A DNA stretch of 64,000 nucleotides from Plectrocnemia conspersa (taxonomy: Eukaryota > Arthropoda > Insecta > Trichoptera > Polycentropodidae), in assembly GCA_009617715.1 (NCBI GenBank), contig VTFK01000288.1, positions 186,001 through 250,000 on the forward strand, written 5' to 3'. The translations under genes were made by a program, and so were the position numbers. The notes under the pieces are model-generated. The model saw only the letters and a program-made list of their open reading frames with translations. It was not told the DNA's origin and did not search any database. Below are positions 12,601 through 27,600 of this stretch, piece by piece; the first letter of the stretch is position 1, and each line of letters opens with the position of its first letter.

Positions 12601-15600
12601 ATATTATTTTCTATAGAATTATTCACATTATTTAATTTTCTTTTATTATATAATTAAAATGTTTTATATTAATTATTTATTTAATTACATTTGTAAACAT
12701 AAAACAGTAAAATATCAACCACCGTACATGTACGGCGATAATCATCAAAGGATTATTGGACTAGTTATTGGTTCAAATTTTATTATATCTAGCAGATAAA
12801 TTATATACAAAAAAAATATTGAATAACTAGAGGTACTTATAAATAAAATTAAAATTAATCTCTATATTTTTTTTTAAATATTTTGCACAATATAGCTACC
12901 TAAAATGTACAAGTCGCTTTTAAAAAATAGTTGTAAAATCATAAATTTTTTTCGTCTTTTATTATGCAATATATTTATATTCAATATTTTTTTTATATTT
13001 GTATTATCTTTTTTTTTAGTAGGTAGATATTCGGAAAAGTAACATAAAAAAAATATCATAAAATAAATTTCTGTCCATCTTAATATTTTATTTATTTTAT
13101 CGTACTATATGTTAGTTAATATCTCTTTTAGTGAAAAGGGTTTGTTTTATAGATATGTTGTTATGTAAGTTGAATTTATTTTTTAATCAATCTTTAAAAA
13201 ATATTATTAAATAAATAAGCTTTTAAATTAAACTAATTATATTATAAAAATATTGCTACACTTTTGATTAACCCCAATACCATCTTAATAAAATAAATGT
13301 CTTACAATAAATGCAAATAACGACGATTTATTGCTATAAGACACTTAAAGAAAGCCTTCTCCATTTATATGCTTTTTTTGTTATATTTTGACTAAATTTT
13401 AGAATATTAAAATACAGCATTAAATTATATATAATCCATTAAATATATATTTTGTTTAAAACAAATATAATAAATAGCTTGTTTATAACCGCTACCGTAC
13501 GACCAAGTTACTGACTATATAGCAATATGAATACAAACAGTTATTAACCATTTATTCTTAAAAAATAAATGTTGCCCTGAATAAGTAGATGTATAAGCAT
13601 CATTTTTCAATTAATGTATTTTTGAACCAAATACCATTTTTTCACTCGCGAGTGTTCCCCTTTAATATGGGTGTTTTAAATATAAAATAAAGAAATTCCA
13701 AGGCTACTTTTAAACGCGCCATCTGCGTTTTTAAGACACAAAACTTTCTCAAAACGCGTTTCAGTAAAATATATATGGTTTTAATACCGTATTACTGCAG
13801 TTTTCTCACGGTGAGGAAACGAGATCGAAATCGACGTCGGGCTTTCCTCGACCGATTGTTACGTAGGCGATTGCTCAAGCGTCAAGCTCTTGAACTTGCG
13901 GCGCCGGTCGAGCGCCGTTCACCTCACTCTTGACCGATGACGCAACGACGCACGTGAGCGGCGACCGCTACCGGCGATGCACCCGAGCGCGACGACAATT
14001 AACCACCATTTTAACCATTCAGAGTGGCTTTTCATTAAGAATCTATTACAAGCGCCGCAAACCGGTGGCATTTCGTCAAAAATGCCAAAGAAAAGCTTTT
14101 CCGCCCGTCAACTTTGTAGCATTCCAGTGATACATAGGGACGGATTCGAAGTGCGCATGCGCACAGGGCTGAAAAAGAAAATTTATCGTATTAAATGCCT
14201 GTGACATGTATTTTAATATTTTGGGATAATTTAAAGTCGTATATATTAGGAATAGAATCAAGACATTTGAAATTTGACATGAACATGAGCATTACTCCGA
14301 TGCGTTACAACGGGGTAAACATAATCAATGACTATAAAGTAAATAGTGAGACACCAAGCTCAAATCAGTGACATATATTTTCCAGTTCGCAATCAATTCC
14401 GTTCCAACTTACAAATAATATGTCACTTTGCATCATCTAACATGATTATATTTAAATCATTAAAATTTGAGTGTTAGCTTGTAGATAAAATCATTTTTAA
14501 TAAATATTTGTGTAAATGCATTCATATTAATTAAATAAAAAATAATTAAAATCAATATTTTTGTTATATGTATATAAGATGTATCAAAACTACAAAAAAC
14601 GTTGTTTTAATTATTTATACAAAAAAATTGTAGATATATTTTAAAAAAATAATTGTAGGGAAAAATAAGTTTTTAGAATCATTATCAGTATATTTCTACT
14701 TTACTATTACTATTTCTGCCATTAAAAATACATGCTCGCTTTCCGTTGATGTTGGCTTAATAATGAGCAAAAATGTATATTAGATACTTTAATTTAAAGT
14801 CCATTTTCTGTTAGTTGCAAAATCTTAAAATTATTTAGTCGACTACATTTATTATTTTTTACCAGATAAATATTTTTGTGGTATATTTGCTGTTTGTTTA
14901 TTTTTTTCGATTGTCAATGTTATAATAATAATAATTATTTCAGTATCTAATTCTAAACTATATAAATTAAAAAAAAGCCCTTTTAATAAATATTTTCCAT
15001 TATGCAAACAAATTTTTGGAGCAATCTAAAAAAATTATTAAACCAATGTATTCTTTCCATAATTTTTGCTTTTAACGCTACAACAATTTCTAGTGATAAA
15101 TTTGTGTGAATTTCAGTCCTGGGACACGAAAGATCAAAATTAAATTTATATAGTAATATTTATACATTATACAATTTTAGGGGTTAAATAAAATTGTTTA
15201 CAAAAATTTTAACTAAATTTTATATTTAAAGTAACTAATGCAGTTATAACTTAATAATTAAAAGGATCTGCTCTTAAATTCATAAGAGTATGTTATATAA
15301 AACACAGCAATATTTGAGCAACTCATAAATATTCAGAATTGAATAAATAATTATTTATGTATATAAAAAACCAGCAGTGACATTATATCATATATGTATA
15401 AATTAGAAAGTTATTCTACTTATAATATTATAATTATTATTTAAAAAGAAACTATGTATATAAATATTTTTAATTAAATGCATAGTATACGTATGCAAAT
15501 ATTGTTACAATTAGTAAACTGAACGGTACATCTAAGCATCCCTTATAATCTTGGATTATCCCGGATAATCCATCACGCGTGTTTATCCTATCCATAAATT

Positions 15601-18600
15601 TAAGTATTTTAACATAAATGTCATGATGGAGTATTTATTATAATATAAAATATGATTGGCATCATTTAGGGGAAAATTTATACTATACCTTCGATATATT
15701 GACAATGAAACAGTTTTACTTATATTAAAATAATATAGAAGCGAAAATAACAATATAAGTATATTTCCAATTTTCCTTACCTCAAATAAAATTTAGCACA
15801 TTATTATTAAATGCACAAACAAAACTCTCACGTTTTTTTGCATTATAAATTAATTTTAACAAAAAACGTGCTTACCGTTGTTATATATTATAGAAGCAAC
15901 TTTTTTATGTGTGTGTACATTTAACGCATGAATAATGTATATGAATATTTTTAGATTTATATTTAATATATACCAAAACGCCCATGACATTGCTCAGTCT
16001 ATAAATAAAAGGCGATCAGCAGTGCTTAACGGTCAAGCGACTGTGACTAGTGATATGATCACTAAAAAATGTACAATAACTTTCGAGATAAGCGCTTGAC
16101 ACTATTGAAAATATCACTTGTTATTTTCTATTAGTGTAATATTAAGAGATGACATGAATCGTTTATCTTGCGATTATAAAAAACACAATTTGAACTCTCA
16201 TTATAACCAGTTACGTTGGCAATCATTGTAATCGTTATGCGTTCCTCCGACGCCAATACTAATGCTAGATTATGTTAAAATGAACAATAATTTAACATCA
16301 TAAATATTTGGTCTCGATCATTAGGTTGTACAGTTTTTTAATGACATGTAATATCAGTTATTTGGCGGCGCTTGAAACGCATGAACTTCGACAGGTCATC
16401 TCGACTTGAAATTTGGCACAACAATAACATCATAATATATATAAAAAATAAAATTGTGTGTGAATGGCCGTGAGAATGTCCGATAAAATACAGTTAAGAT
16501 TGAATTATAGACGCTGCGGTTGACTGTGTAATTACTATACCAGATATCGATCTTGAAAGTGAAATAAATTAGTGAGGGCCAAGGGCTGAGTGCCAGAACT
16601 GTCCAGTCATCATTATTGTGAGGGTCCATTGATGACTCATGATACTTATGTGCATTATTCATTTAAAGATTATGTGTGTAATGTAATAAATATTAAAATG
16701 AAAATTTCTTTGTGGGAATTTTACAATAAAAGATTTTGGATATGTACCGTTGATCGCTGTCGAAAATGTGTGTCAAGTTCATAATAGATATGACACTTTT
16801 GAACACGACTCGTTTTTTACGTAATCTCACACAGATCATATTATAGCGGTGTATTTTTTTTTATTCTTCAAAGAAAATTCGTCCGCGTCCATTAGCGAAA
16901 TAGTCTTATAAATGGGCACTAAATCCAATAAACCCACTGCGGGATTGCATTAGTATTCGGGGGTGCTTTGGAGCAAAATCCAGACGAATGCCATGATTCA
17001 AGCTTAATTAGATTTCCTCTCAACGCGCGTTTTTCGGAGGGGAAGTGAAGAAATATTTTATTTTTAGGGTCAGTACTATGCAACTTTATTTACACTCCAT
17101 TCGTTTTGTGTCCAATTATTTCGTATTGCGGAACGAATCGGACTTAATCCACAAACGCGAGATGTGTGCCAGGTGTGTTGGCGTGAGACTCGACAAAATC
17201 CATTTTACAGTTAAAGAACGACAGGTAAACTCACGTGGGCGTTCTGGATAACCTTGGCTCATTATGAACCCGTTCGCATAACCACGACACATATTGTCGC
17301 TCGAGTTAATTTCGCGATTAGCACATCGTAAAAAAGTTCTCACATCGTTAAAGTCTATTTATGATATTAAGATGTTCAGTAAATAATGGCCGCCGTTAAG
17401 TTAAAATTTTATTGAAACATACTTCTACCAGTGAAGATATCTATACTAGCAGTAGGATGTCACGCATTAGCATATAGTTTCTACTTATGATTTTATTTTT
17501 TGCAAAATTTCTGAACCAAAAATTGCTTTTAAGCATATATTATTTTTTAAAAATGAAACTGAGAAAGTTTGATAATTGATATTTATTTATTAGGCGATTT
17601 TATATACTCACACATATAAAAATATCAATTACTATAGAAAATTCGCGAACAGCATTAAATTGCACCCCTCTTTCGCTTCATATCCAGGAAGGATGGGGAG
17701 TCCGCCATTAATCATTTATAGACCAAACAAGACCGAGGGGATGATTTAGCAGCCATCTGATGTCCTTTTACCAATTTATTTTTATATCGCAGCAATAAAT
17801 GCGATCTTATTTTTTTATCTCTCCTCTCAGGCGCAAAACAACAGCGGAAGTCATCAATAAAAATTAAATTAAAACAAATCCGATCGGATAAGATGCGCGA
17901 AGGATGCTGTCGTTTCGCATACAAACAACGTTCGTTTAATTAAATGTGTGTATGGGTAATGCACGAATTGCATCCTGCGGTAATGAAGCTACAAGGCTTT
18001 GCACTAAACTTGATTTTATCTCAGATCTTGTCTAATGCGCCGCTATTCTCGCAAACGCGATTTATTGCCGAAGACCTTATCTGTCTGGAAAGCGGATTTT
18101 ATTTGCGGCGAAAATTTGCAAAAGCATTGTTGGCTTTGGCTAGGCAAATATATAAGAGACTATTTATATATGTACACAAGAAGAGCGTTCAAAAAGTTCT
18201 AGGTTTTAAATATATTATCTGACTTTAACTACTTAAATATTACCTTATACCATTTACCTTCATTTTGGCATTTAAAAGGTTAAACGCTTTCTACTTTATT
18301 TGTAATTAAATTCCTATTTTATTATTTTCATAAGATTATTTGGTCACCATTTTAAAAACAAAAGTTTTCACACATAATTATAAATTGGTGCAATTATTAT
18401 AAATATATAAAAAATATAAAAACATCTAATGAATCAATACTGTTGATTTATTTTTGAATCAGAAATGAATCCCATTCCAATTTTGGAACTGATCATTGTT
18501 TTAAGCAGCTGTGACGTGCTATTTTAAAAGTTCGGGAACTTTTCGAATTTGCAATGTATGTGTGTACATATATAGTTAAAGCGAGGGGCAATTTGTTGGT

Positions 18601-21600
18601 CAAACGGCGAACGTCCGGCGGTTCCCGTTAACGAAACGACATTGTCGTAATATGTCGGTTAATGCCTTGTGGACACGGCCAAAGTCAACGACATTAATAT
18701 TTGCGAATGTCAAACCACAATTTTTTTCCTCCTCTATGCAGTTATATTCCTTGGCGGTGAAAAAAAAATAAATAGCCATAAATATGATCTCCTGCAGCAC
18801 CATCAGAGGTACCACTCCGCTCAGGACACTGACCTTTGAAGAAACTGGTTTAGTTTTCGTCAATATTGATCATCTCTCAGCGCGCTGATTCTCATTAGCT
18901 TTATTGCAAATAATATCTCCATAATGGATCTGGTTAATCGTCAACATGTGTATGACAGCGGACGTCGATCGGCCGTCCCGTTGCTCATTCCATCTCATCT
19001 CGTTTCGGCAATTAATCGACGGAACTATTTGTACGGTCGAACCAACGGAATGCTTTTGAATGCGAGATTTAATTAAAAAATAAACATGCCAATATACAGA
19101 TATATTAATACGAATATAGCAGTACTATAAATAGAGCAAATTATTCGCATACAACTGTATGTATATTATAATATACAATAATACCTATAATACGAGCGAA
19201 ACGTAACGGTCAAAGACGATCATTTTAGCGACAACCTACATTTAATTAAACACTACCCCAAATGTAATAATATTATATTAATATTATTTTATAAATTTAG
19301 CTATGTATAATGAAAACTAATAGTATACGATACTAGTTAATTATATTATTAAATCATAAAATAACTCACATATACTCTTATATATGCGTCTACATCCGAA
19401 TCGATTGATTGTTCGCAGACAGATAAAAAACAGAATTAATCTCTTGCACTGCGGGATGAAGAACTTCGTTTTGTTGAATCGCAAACGAACATGACACCAC
19501 TGTTTTCCGTACATGGTATTGATTCCATTTGAGTGTATCGTATAATGTACCATTAGCGTTTATATAATTAATTAAAATATACTATCAACTATATATATAT
19601 AGATAAGATACGTACATGTCCTCAGACTATTTTAAATAAAATAATCCTGAACCATTATTATATACTGTTAGGTAGTGTTAGAGCTTCGTCTCGAGTTATG
19701 TCCTTTCAGTGACAGTGTTGCTAACCTGCTCGTCTCAAAACAGGTTAGCGTTAGCGAATTCTCTTCTGCGACATTTTTCTTTTTGTTTTATACATGAAAG
19801 CCGAATCTGTTTAATCGCAAATTTTTGCGAATAAACTAAACCTAAATTTTACTTTTCCATTGGAGAAAATGGTACAAGTTGAGGCGTGAAAATCGGTTGG
19901 AAGCAACCGCCTGTTTAGTATGACTCGCGGGTCTTTTGGTTCGTTGGTGGCCGAGGCTTTGTTCTGTCCATGGACCCAGACGGTCCATTGTCTTTACCAA
20001 GAGTTATGCTAATTCCTGGCCGGAGATGGCCGAGGAATGCTGTCACACAGTGGTCCAGATACCCAATTTCAGAGTGCACACAAAACGGTTGATTATAATA
20101 ACGAGGGCAATGCATATGAATCATTGTTGCCAAAGTGGCTGCGGTTCATCATATAAATTTTGCGTAATAAAGCATTTCCATCACGTATCAGAAAATTATC
20201 TTGTACGAATTTGCATTAACTGTGTTATTCGTATGCAGTAAGTAATATTGTTTTTTGATAACGCGACGTGGCGAGAATTGTCTTAATCACGTGATTATTT
20301 TATAAATTGTATCTCATATCTTTAATTAAATGCTACATAAAAACATTAATTATATAAAAATGTTTATAATTTAATTATATATTATTATGCTCGATATAGT
20401 TAAATTTAATAATTAAGGCTTTAAATGGTATAATAATACAATTAAACTAACTAATTTATTACAGTATGATTTGTATTAATAGTAGACAATTTTAAGTTAG
20501 CAACAGAACTGTATTTAAATTTAGAATAAATTGATTTTTATCGCACATCTAAAAAAACATAAACCAAAAACATCGATTATATTTATATGTAACATAAAAG
20601 TATCATACCACATACCGATCGATGCTGATCCGCGGTCATCCGATCGAATTCCTTCATCAATAACATATCGACATGCATCGGTCAAGTTTCCTGGTTCCCA
20701 TGTCCTGGTTAGTCGCTGGCATTATTTATTCAGCTCTTGTGACACTCAAGCGACAGCGTGTTACGCCAAAAAAAATGCTAACTACGTGACTGCACCTCGT
20801 ATTTGTGCCACATCGATTTGGCTATTAATAAACGATAGTTATAAAAATGAACTTTTGCAACAAATGAATCTCATTTCCTCATCAACATTCATAGCGGATC
20901 GTGGATATTTCAACAAGGCATTTAGCATCAGCATATATGGACGAAGATTACATGGTATTCGATTAATGTGTAATTAATGAGTGGGCGTGCAAAAAATCAG
21001 CGTTAAAATTCGCACTCGCGTTAATGACGATGATTGAACAATCAGAGGTGCAAAACGGAGGTTCGCATCACGTCTGCTCTTTGGCATACCGGCACGATGT
21101 CAGCATGCTAGCAATTACAAGGAACAAGAGGAGCGTCTCGTACATACATATATGAACGCTGATTTATGTGACGGTCATCTGAATTAACGGTATGCTTTCG
21201 ATAGAAAAAAGTCGCGAAACCGGAATGATCAACTCCTTGGGCGCGCGAATCAATGAAAATGTTGACAACCGCTGCCGTTATTGAATTTAATCTGATTGAC
21301 ACATCCGATGCCACATCGAAAAAATTACACACAGCACAACAGTAAGCCTCGATCTACATAATTAATTAATTGATTTTTTTTTTCATATTTAATTCGATTG
21401 TGTGGGATTGTTTTTTTAGGTCAATATTGTGGGAAAAACTAACAGTTCCTAATGATTGCGAGAATCACGCAAATGTTAAAAATATATTTTATATGCTTTC
21501 AATTTCACCGCTATGTCCGCTTATCTTGCATCATACATCTCCATGCAAATAATCTGTGGGTGTATAGCATATCGAAGATGTATCGAATTCCTTGACCATT

Positions 21601-24600
21601 GCGTACCGTTAATTATTCCTAGATAGGACATTAAACGGCACGAATGGGTCGTTAAAATGTCAATATGACGACGACGCTTTATTTACCGTGGAAAACACTG
21701 AATTGTAAAAGCATCATGTATACGTGTAGCTACAGATTTATCAGATTTATGAAAATGACAAATGTGTTACTTACAGAGAATATTTAAATATTTTTTTCAT
21801 AAATTTGTTACATCGTAGGTTAAAGTGTATATAGTTGGGTTTAACTCATGTATAACAAGCTTAAACTATATTTAAATGTTAAATTATAAAATAAAGGATT
21901 ATGAATGTGCTTTTATATATTTGGGTTTAACTTGTGTTAAACCAATTAAAGGCAATATATTTTTTTGGTTAAGTAATTTTGATTATTTTTTATCATTGGA
22001 TAAAAATGTAAATATTTGAGTTTAACTTAGGTTAAATTAAAAACCATTATCAGTAAAAGTTTACACTATGAATAAAAATAAAATTTTAAATGTATTTCTA
22101 TAAAAAAATATATTTAATAAAAATAAAAATTATTACTTTGAGATTTTTCTTGATGTTGTTGTATCTTGGTATATTTAGCTTTAACAAATCAATTAACACT
22201 ATTCTTAAACGTTTACAGTTTTAATCAGTTATGATAAAATCTCAAAATTAGGTTTCTATAATCAAAAATATTCATTAAAAATTAAAAATTGAAAGTATTA
22301 CTTGAAAATAATATTTTAATTTTTTTTTTCTTGATATTGTTATATCATGTATTAATTTATTTAACACTATCTTTTAATGTTCATAGCTTTAATTATATTT
22401 ATAAAACTAAAAAATATAAGATTAAAAATTACTTCCTTGATAAAAAAAATGATAATAAAGTAAATACATTTTTTTGTGTCATGTGATTAGTGTTTATGAG
22501 CCGTTGTTTTTTAAAGTGGAATAAGTCCATTTATTGCGTTGGAATCAACTTTAAAATATTAGCAAACGATTATTAATTCGGGTAATGTATATAAAACCGT
22601 TAAATTTTATTATGCAAATTACTGAAAATACGCATTTCTTAGCAAAAAATTGATAATAAGCTAATAATAATAAATTATAAATAATTTTACTTAGCTTTTC
22701 TAAAAAGTATTCTTAATGTAAAAAATAATATTTAAAATTGATACATGTAAATAAGTTTACTAGTTTTGAGAGTTTAAGATAACTAATAATAACAGAATTA
22801 TTCATATTCCAATATTATTTCTCCTTCACACTTATGGTGAATAAGTTGCAGTAAACTCATCAATTATGATTATTACGAATGGACTTATGCCACTTTCGAC
22901 AAAATCATTCTTTATTAATTACTTATTAAATCAAAAAATGGACTTATAACACTTTAACCCTTTAGCTCGCAAAGGGCGAAAACGGTCGATATATCGACCG
23001 ACGACATTACGGTCTATAATTCAATACCTATTCATAATAATAAAATCTTCCTTAGCATCACAATATGTCGTCGAGGAAGCTCTTTCGTTGATATATCGAC
23101 TATATGAAATTAAGTTGTTGCTATAGGCCTAAACACGATAAAATCAAAAATCAAAATAAAACATTACAAAACTCTAAAAGAATTATTTTTTAATAATATT
23201 TCTTTATTTGTGTATATGTAATATATTTCAAACAATAAATTATATTTGTGTGCCAATATTTGATCGTTCATTTTATAATAAATATATTTTAAAAATATCA
23301 CCTTAAGTGGTCAAAGGTCGATATATCAACCGACAAAATTTTCGAAATTTCCAAAAAAAAAAAAAAATTTTTTTTTTTTTTTTTATTAAAATTACTTTTA
23401 TATATAATAAAAAAAGTTCTAAATGTAATTTTTTAACCCTTAATTCCAAAATAATTAATTTGCGCGCTAAAGGGTTAAAAGAAAAGTTTATTTTTTTAAA
23501 ATTTTAAGTAATTAATTTAATTTATATAAGTTTTATAAAAAAATAATATATAGAATCAGAAATGTGTTTTTTAATAAAAAAATATTTTACTCAATGTATA
23601 TAAATATTATTTTAATATAATTTTGATGTTAATTATTATGGAATAAAGATATAAATATTTGGGTTTCATAAATATCAGTTTAATGGTCATAGGATTATGA
23701 ATTAAAAATAATATTTTAAGATCATACTTCGATATTGTTGTATATTGGTATATATTTGTATTTAACTAACCAATTATCACTATCCTTAAATATTTACATT
23801 TGTAATCAGTTTTATTAAAGTTAGGATTATGTGTTTCTATAAACAAAAATGTTAATTAAAGTTTTTTGTGTGGAAAAAAAAGTATATATTTGGGTTTAAC
23901 TATTTTCTATAATAAAAAATATTTATTACAATTTAAAAGTAGTAGAATTCATTTAATGATAATAATAACTATCTCATAATGTTTACGTAGAACAGTTTAT
24001 ATTTTTTTTAAATGAAACAGTTTTATATAAATGTGATATATTTGATTATGATTTTTTTTTATTAAAAGATAGGTGTATATTTTTTTAATTAAAAATTGTA
24101 AATTTTACTCGAAGATAATATTTTATTTTTCCTTGATATTGCTGTATCATTAAAAAATATTTTATAAATTTGGGTTTAACATATTTTAAACTAATTAACA
24201 CCATTTTTAAATATTTACAGTTTTAATAAAAAAATAAAAATTATTATTTGAAACTTAAAAATTATAAGTAGCACTCAAAAAAATATTTTTTTTTTGTTAG
24301 TTTTGTATCATGGGATTAAAATCTACATATTAGAGTTTTACTTGTGTTAAACTAAATGAATTTTTAATGTTATTTTAATTTTTTTTTAATGATATTTTTG
24401 TATCATAAGATAACAATCAATATATTTGGGTTTAACTTGAATTTAACACTCTTTAAATGCTTACAGCTTAAATAAGACTTATAAAAGTGTAAAATTTAAA
24501 ATCATGAATGTGTTTCTATTATAAAAAATATTAACGTTAAACTTATTTTAACCTTAAAAATATAAAATGTTCAACATACTTTATTTATTATATTTTTTGC

Positions 24601-27600
24601 ATTTTTTTACAAATTTACTAAACCTAAAAACTGCAGAGAAATCAATTTAATTAATTTATTACAGTAACCTAAATAAAAAAAATGAGTTCTCTTCATAAAG
24701 TTTAATTATTTTTAATTCATAATATTTGTGTAGTATAAGTTAAAATATGCTGGTTTTCGTAGTTTATGGTTTGTTTATCATTTTTTTTAGTAAGACTACC
24801 GTTTTTTCTTTGACAGTTAATACCACATTATTAAATAATTTAACCAGACAATCGTCAAGAAGTGTCGGTTAAAATTCCGCGGTGAGAATCATAACCGTGA
24901 TTTGAACCGATCCGCCCTAATCGTATTACGTGTCTAATTGCAATTATGGGCGTAAAAAGTGTGTTATTGCTGACGCCACTTGAGTCTTTATGGGCAACAA
25001 TGGCGCCAATTTGCGATTCCATTAACGCAAATTTCCCATAGTAATCTAACAAAACAGTTAGCCGCGATAGTGACATAACCCACTGGCATCATCATCGCTC
25101 ACACAATGCACTTTGCCCGTTATCGGTTGCGATTTTTCAATTTTTAAGACTTTTTTCCACTCGCACGCCATTTACGGTTACGCCAATGTATGTGTGTATA
25201 ATACAAAATGCAATTTCCTTCTTAACATTATTATGATTACTCATGTATTTTTTCTCTCGTTGCAGCTCCCGTGACTGAAACCGCCGAAACGACCGAAATG
25301 GAAGAGTACAACGGTGAGTTGGATATTATTTTTTTATCACCGAAATTAAATCTGAATCGCATTGCGTCACGTTTTTTACTTTAATAATAGATTAACACTT
25401 CATTAATCTAAACGCCTCAGCGTTCCTCAGGTGCGAAGCGTGGCAAAATAGCAATTAAATTAGACCTCGCTCATCATATTACAATTTTTTGTTGTAGATA
25501 ATCAAACAATATTTTAAAAGGCCTTCATACGTCTCATTTAATAATAAATTATATAATACATAGATCGTTCGAATAGTTTCTGAACCTTAAAATCACTCTT
25601 CAATGTAACATGTTTTTGCAAACTTCTTGTATTTAGCTTACTTAAATATATACAATACAGAATTAAGCGCACTCCATTATAAAATTCCAATAAATATAAA
25701 ATAAAAATCCGGGAATATTTTCTTCAGTCCACGTATATATGAATACATAATAAAACGATTATTAGATTGAAATAACCGTTTGGTTTAGATTATTGCACAA
25801 TATTAGCTCAATCGTGCATCGTAACGGCCACGACCAGTGTCCGTATGCAAATTGTAAAAAATCAACAATCGTATAAGAATAACACGAAACGGGATTATCG
25901 TGGCTAGATAGACATCTCGTTATTGAACATAGGAGAGAAAAATGCAAATTTGCCACATAATTCACCGTCGCATTGTTTGTTGATGATTCGAACTGTTTTG
26001 TTATTTTTCAGAACAAGAAGCTGGGTGCTATTATAACTTCCAACATTACGGAGAAGGTGATAGAATAATGACAAACGAGCCCTGTTTGAATTGTACTTGC
26101 CACAACCGAATGCTCATGTGTTACTTGAGGGTCTGTCCTTTCACGAAACCCATCGGTCAAGATTGCACTGTCGAGAAACGAGGAGATCAATGTTGTCCAA
26201 TCATCACATGCCCGAATGGTGAGTAATTGAAATAAATCATAAATAACCATATGAGATTAATCAAATATATTTTTAAATCAGTTCCAGTTGATCTGGTATC
26301 TGCTACTACATCATCGCCTGATGATTCTACCGAAGTCGGCCATCATGATAACTATGGATGTTCGATCGACGATAAATTCTACTCAGACGGTGCTCGTGTG
26401 CCATCCGATCCTGACAAACCATGCGAATTGTGCTATTGTATCAGAAATATGACAGCTTGTGTGATGCAAGAATGTACGCTTCACGTTGAGGGTTGTACGC
26501 CTGTTTACAATAAGGGAATGTGCTGTCCTGTCAGATATTCTTGCGGTAAGTGTAATTTAAAATATATTATATATTATAAAGTATCCCCATATAATTTTAT
26601 TGCATATATTTTTAGATCATCCAGAAGAAGAAGGACCACTAATGATCGATGACATGACAACGACAGTCAGACCTACTCCAGGATTCATGTTAACTACTAC
26701 TTTAGCACCAGGATTCACTTCAGAGTGTACTTATCACGATACAGTATATGCCGATGGTGCTTTGATTGCCACTGATCAAGCATGCGAACATTGCTATTGC
26801 ATGAAGGGTGACATTGTATGCGCTGTCCAAGAATGTGGTACGCAGATGGAGAACGAAGGAAAGAACTGCACTGCTCTTGCGCCCAAAGAAGGCCAATGCT
26901 GTCCGGACAGTTATGTGTGTGAAGGAGATGAAACGACAACTCTGGCCGCTGGATTAGAAGTGACGACTGCGGCCGAAGCCCAAGAGCAAAAACCTGCCGA
27001 TCATGTGACGCCGCAAGAAGAAAAGGATCAGACGACTGAAAAACCTGCCGTCGAGCAAGAGGAGCAAAAAGAGGTGGAATCTAGCACGGCCGGCCAAAGC
27101 GATTTTGTAACCCAAATGCGAGACAATAAGGGCGATGACCAAAGCGTTCCTGAAGAAGAAAAGGTCACCCACGTTGAAGCTGCTGCGACTCAAGCACCGG
27201 CACATGTAGATGAAGAACAACCGGAACATATCCCAGAAATCATAGAGGCATCCACCACAGTTAAATTAGAAGAAGCTGAAAAAGAACACGAATCATCAAC
27301 TGTATCACATATTGAAGACGAGAAGCACGGAATGGACTCTGATTCTCAACAAAAAGTCGTCGATGAAATTACTACAGTAACTCAAGATGAAGGAGAAGTT
27401 TCCGACCATACCGAAGGACATCATGAAGTAATAGATCATACAAAAAGTGAACACGATACGCACGCACTGCCAGAAAGTCATGACGCTGGTTCTGGATCTG
27501 ATATTTTAGACACTCAAGATGTTACCACACCGCGTATACACATTATCGATGATGATTTGTCGTTATTAGAACAAGTAGAACAGCAGCAAGAGGATATCAC

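Larger units (their letters stand above)
6691..25265 (+). other. Tnc: Tnc intron 1 (18.6 kb)
   Basis: This runs from the GTAAGT donor at 6691 to the acceptor AG at 25264-25265. It is mostly AT-rich. GC-richer islands lie at about 7160-7560, 9640-9960, 10600-11110, 11560-11760, 13800-14190, 16850-17340, 17640-18170, 18590-19060, 19680-20270, 20580-21350 and 24850-25180. Their contrast with the background and their short homeodomain-like words suggest cis-regulatory modules, but no test is possible here. Two decayed tandem arrays and one piggyBac-like insertion are listed separately. Open frames in the islands, for example 9580-9948 and 20531-20977, show no recognisable protein features. Confidence 0.7.

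Noticed and set aside
20531..20977. Open frame of 148 codons in intron 1
   Set aside because: It lies in a GC-richer island that removes stop codons by composition; no recognisable motif or splice context.
26251..26652. A separate 133-codon gene beginning ATG at 26251
   Set aside because: The frame is exon 4 of Tnc read into flanking intron; acceptor and donor at 26281/26282 and 26545/26546 explain it better.
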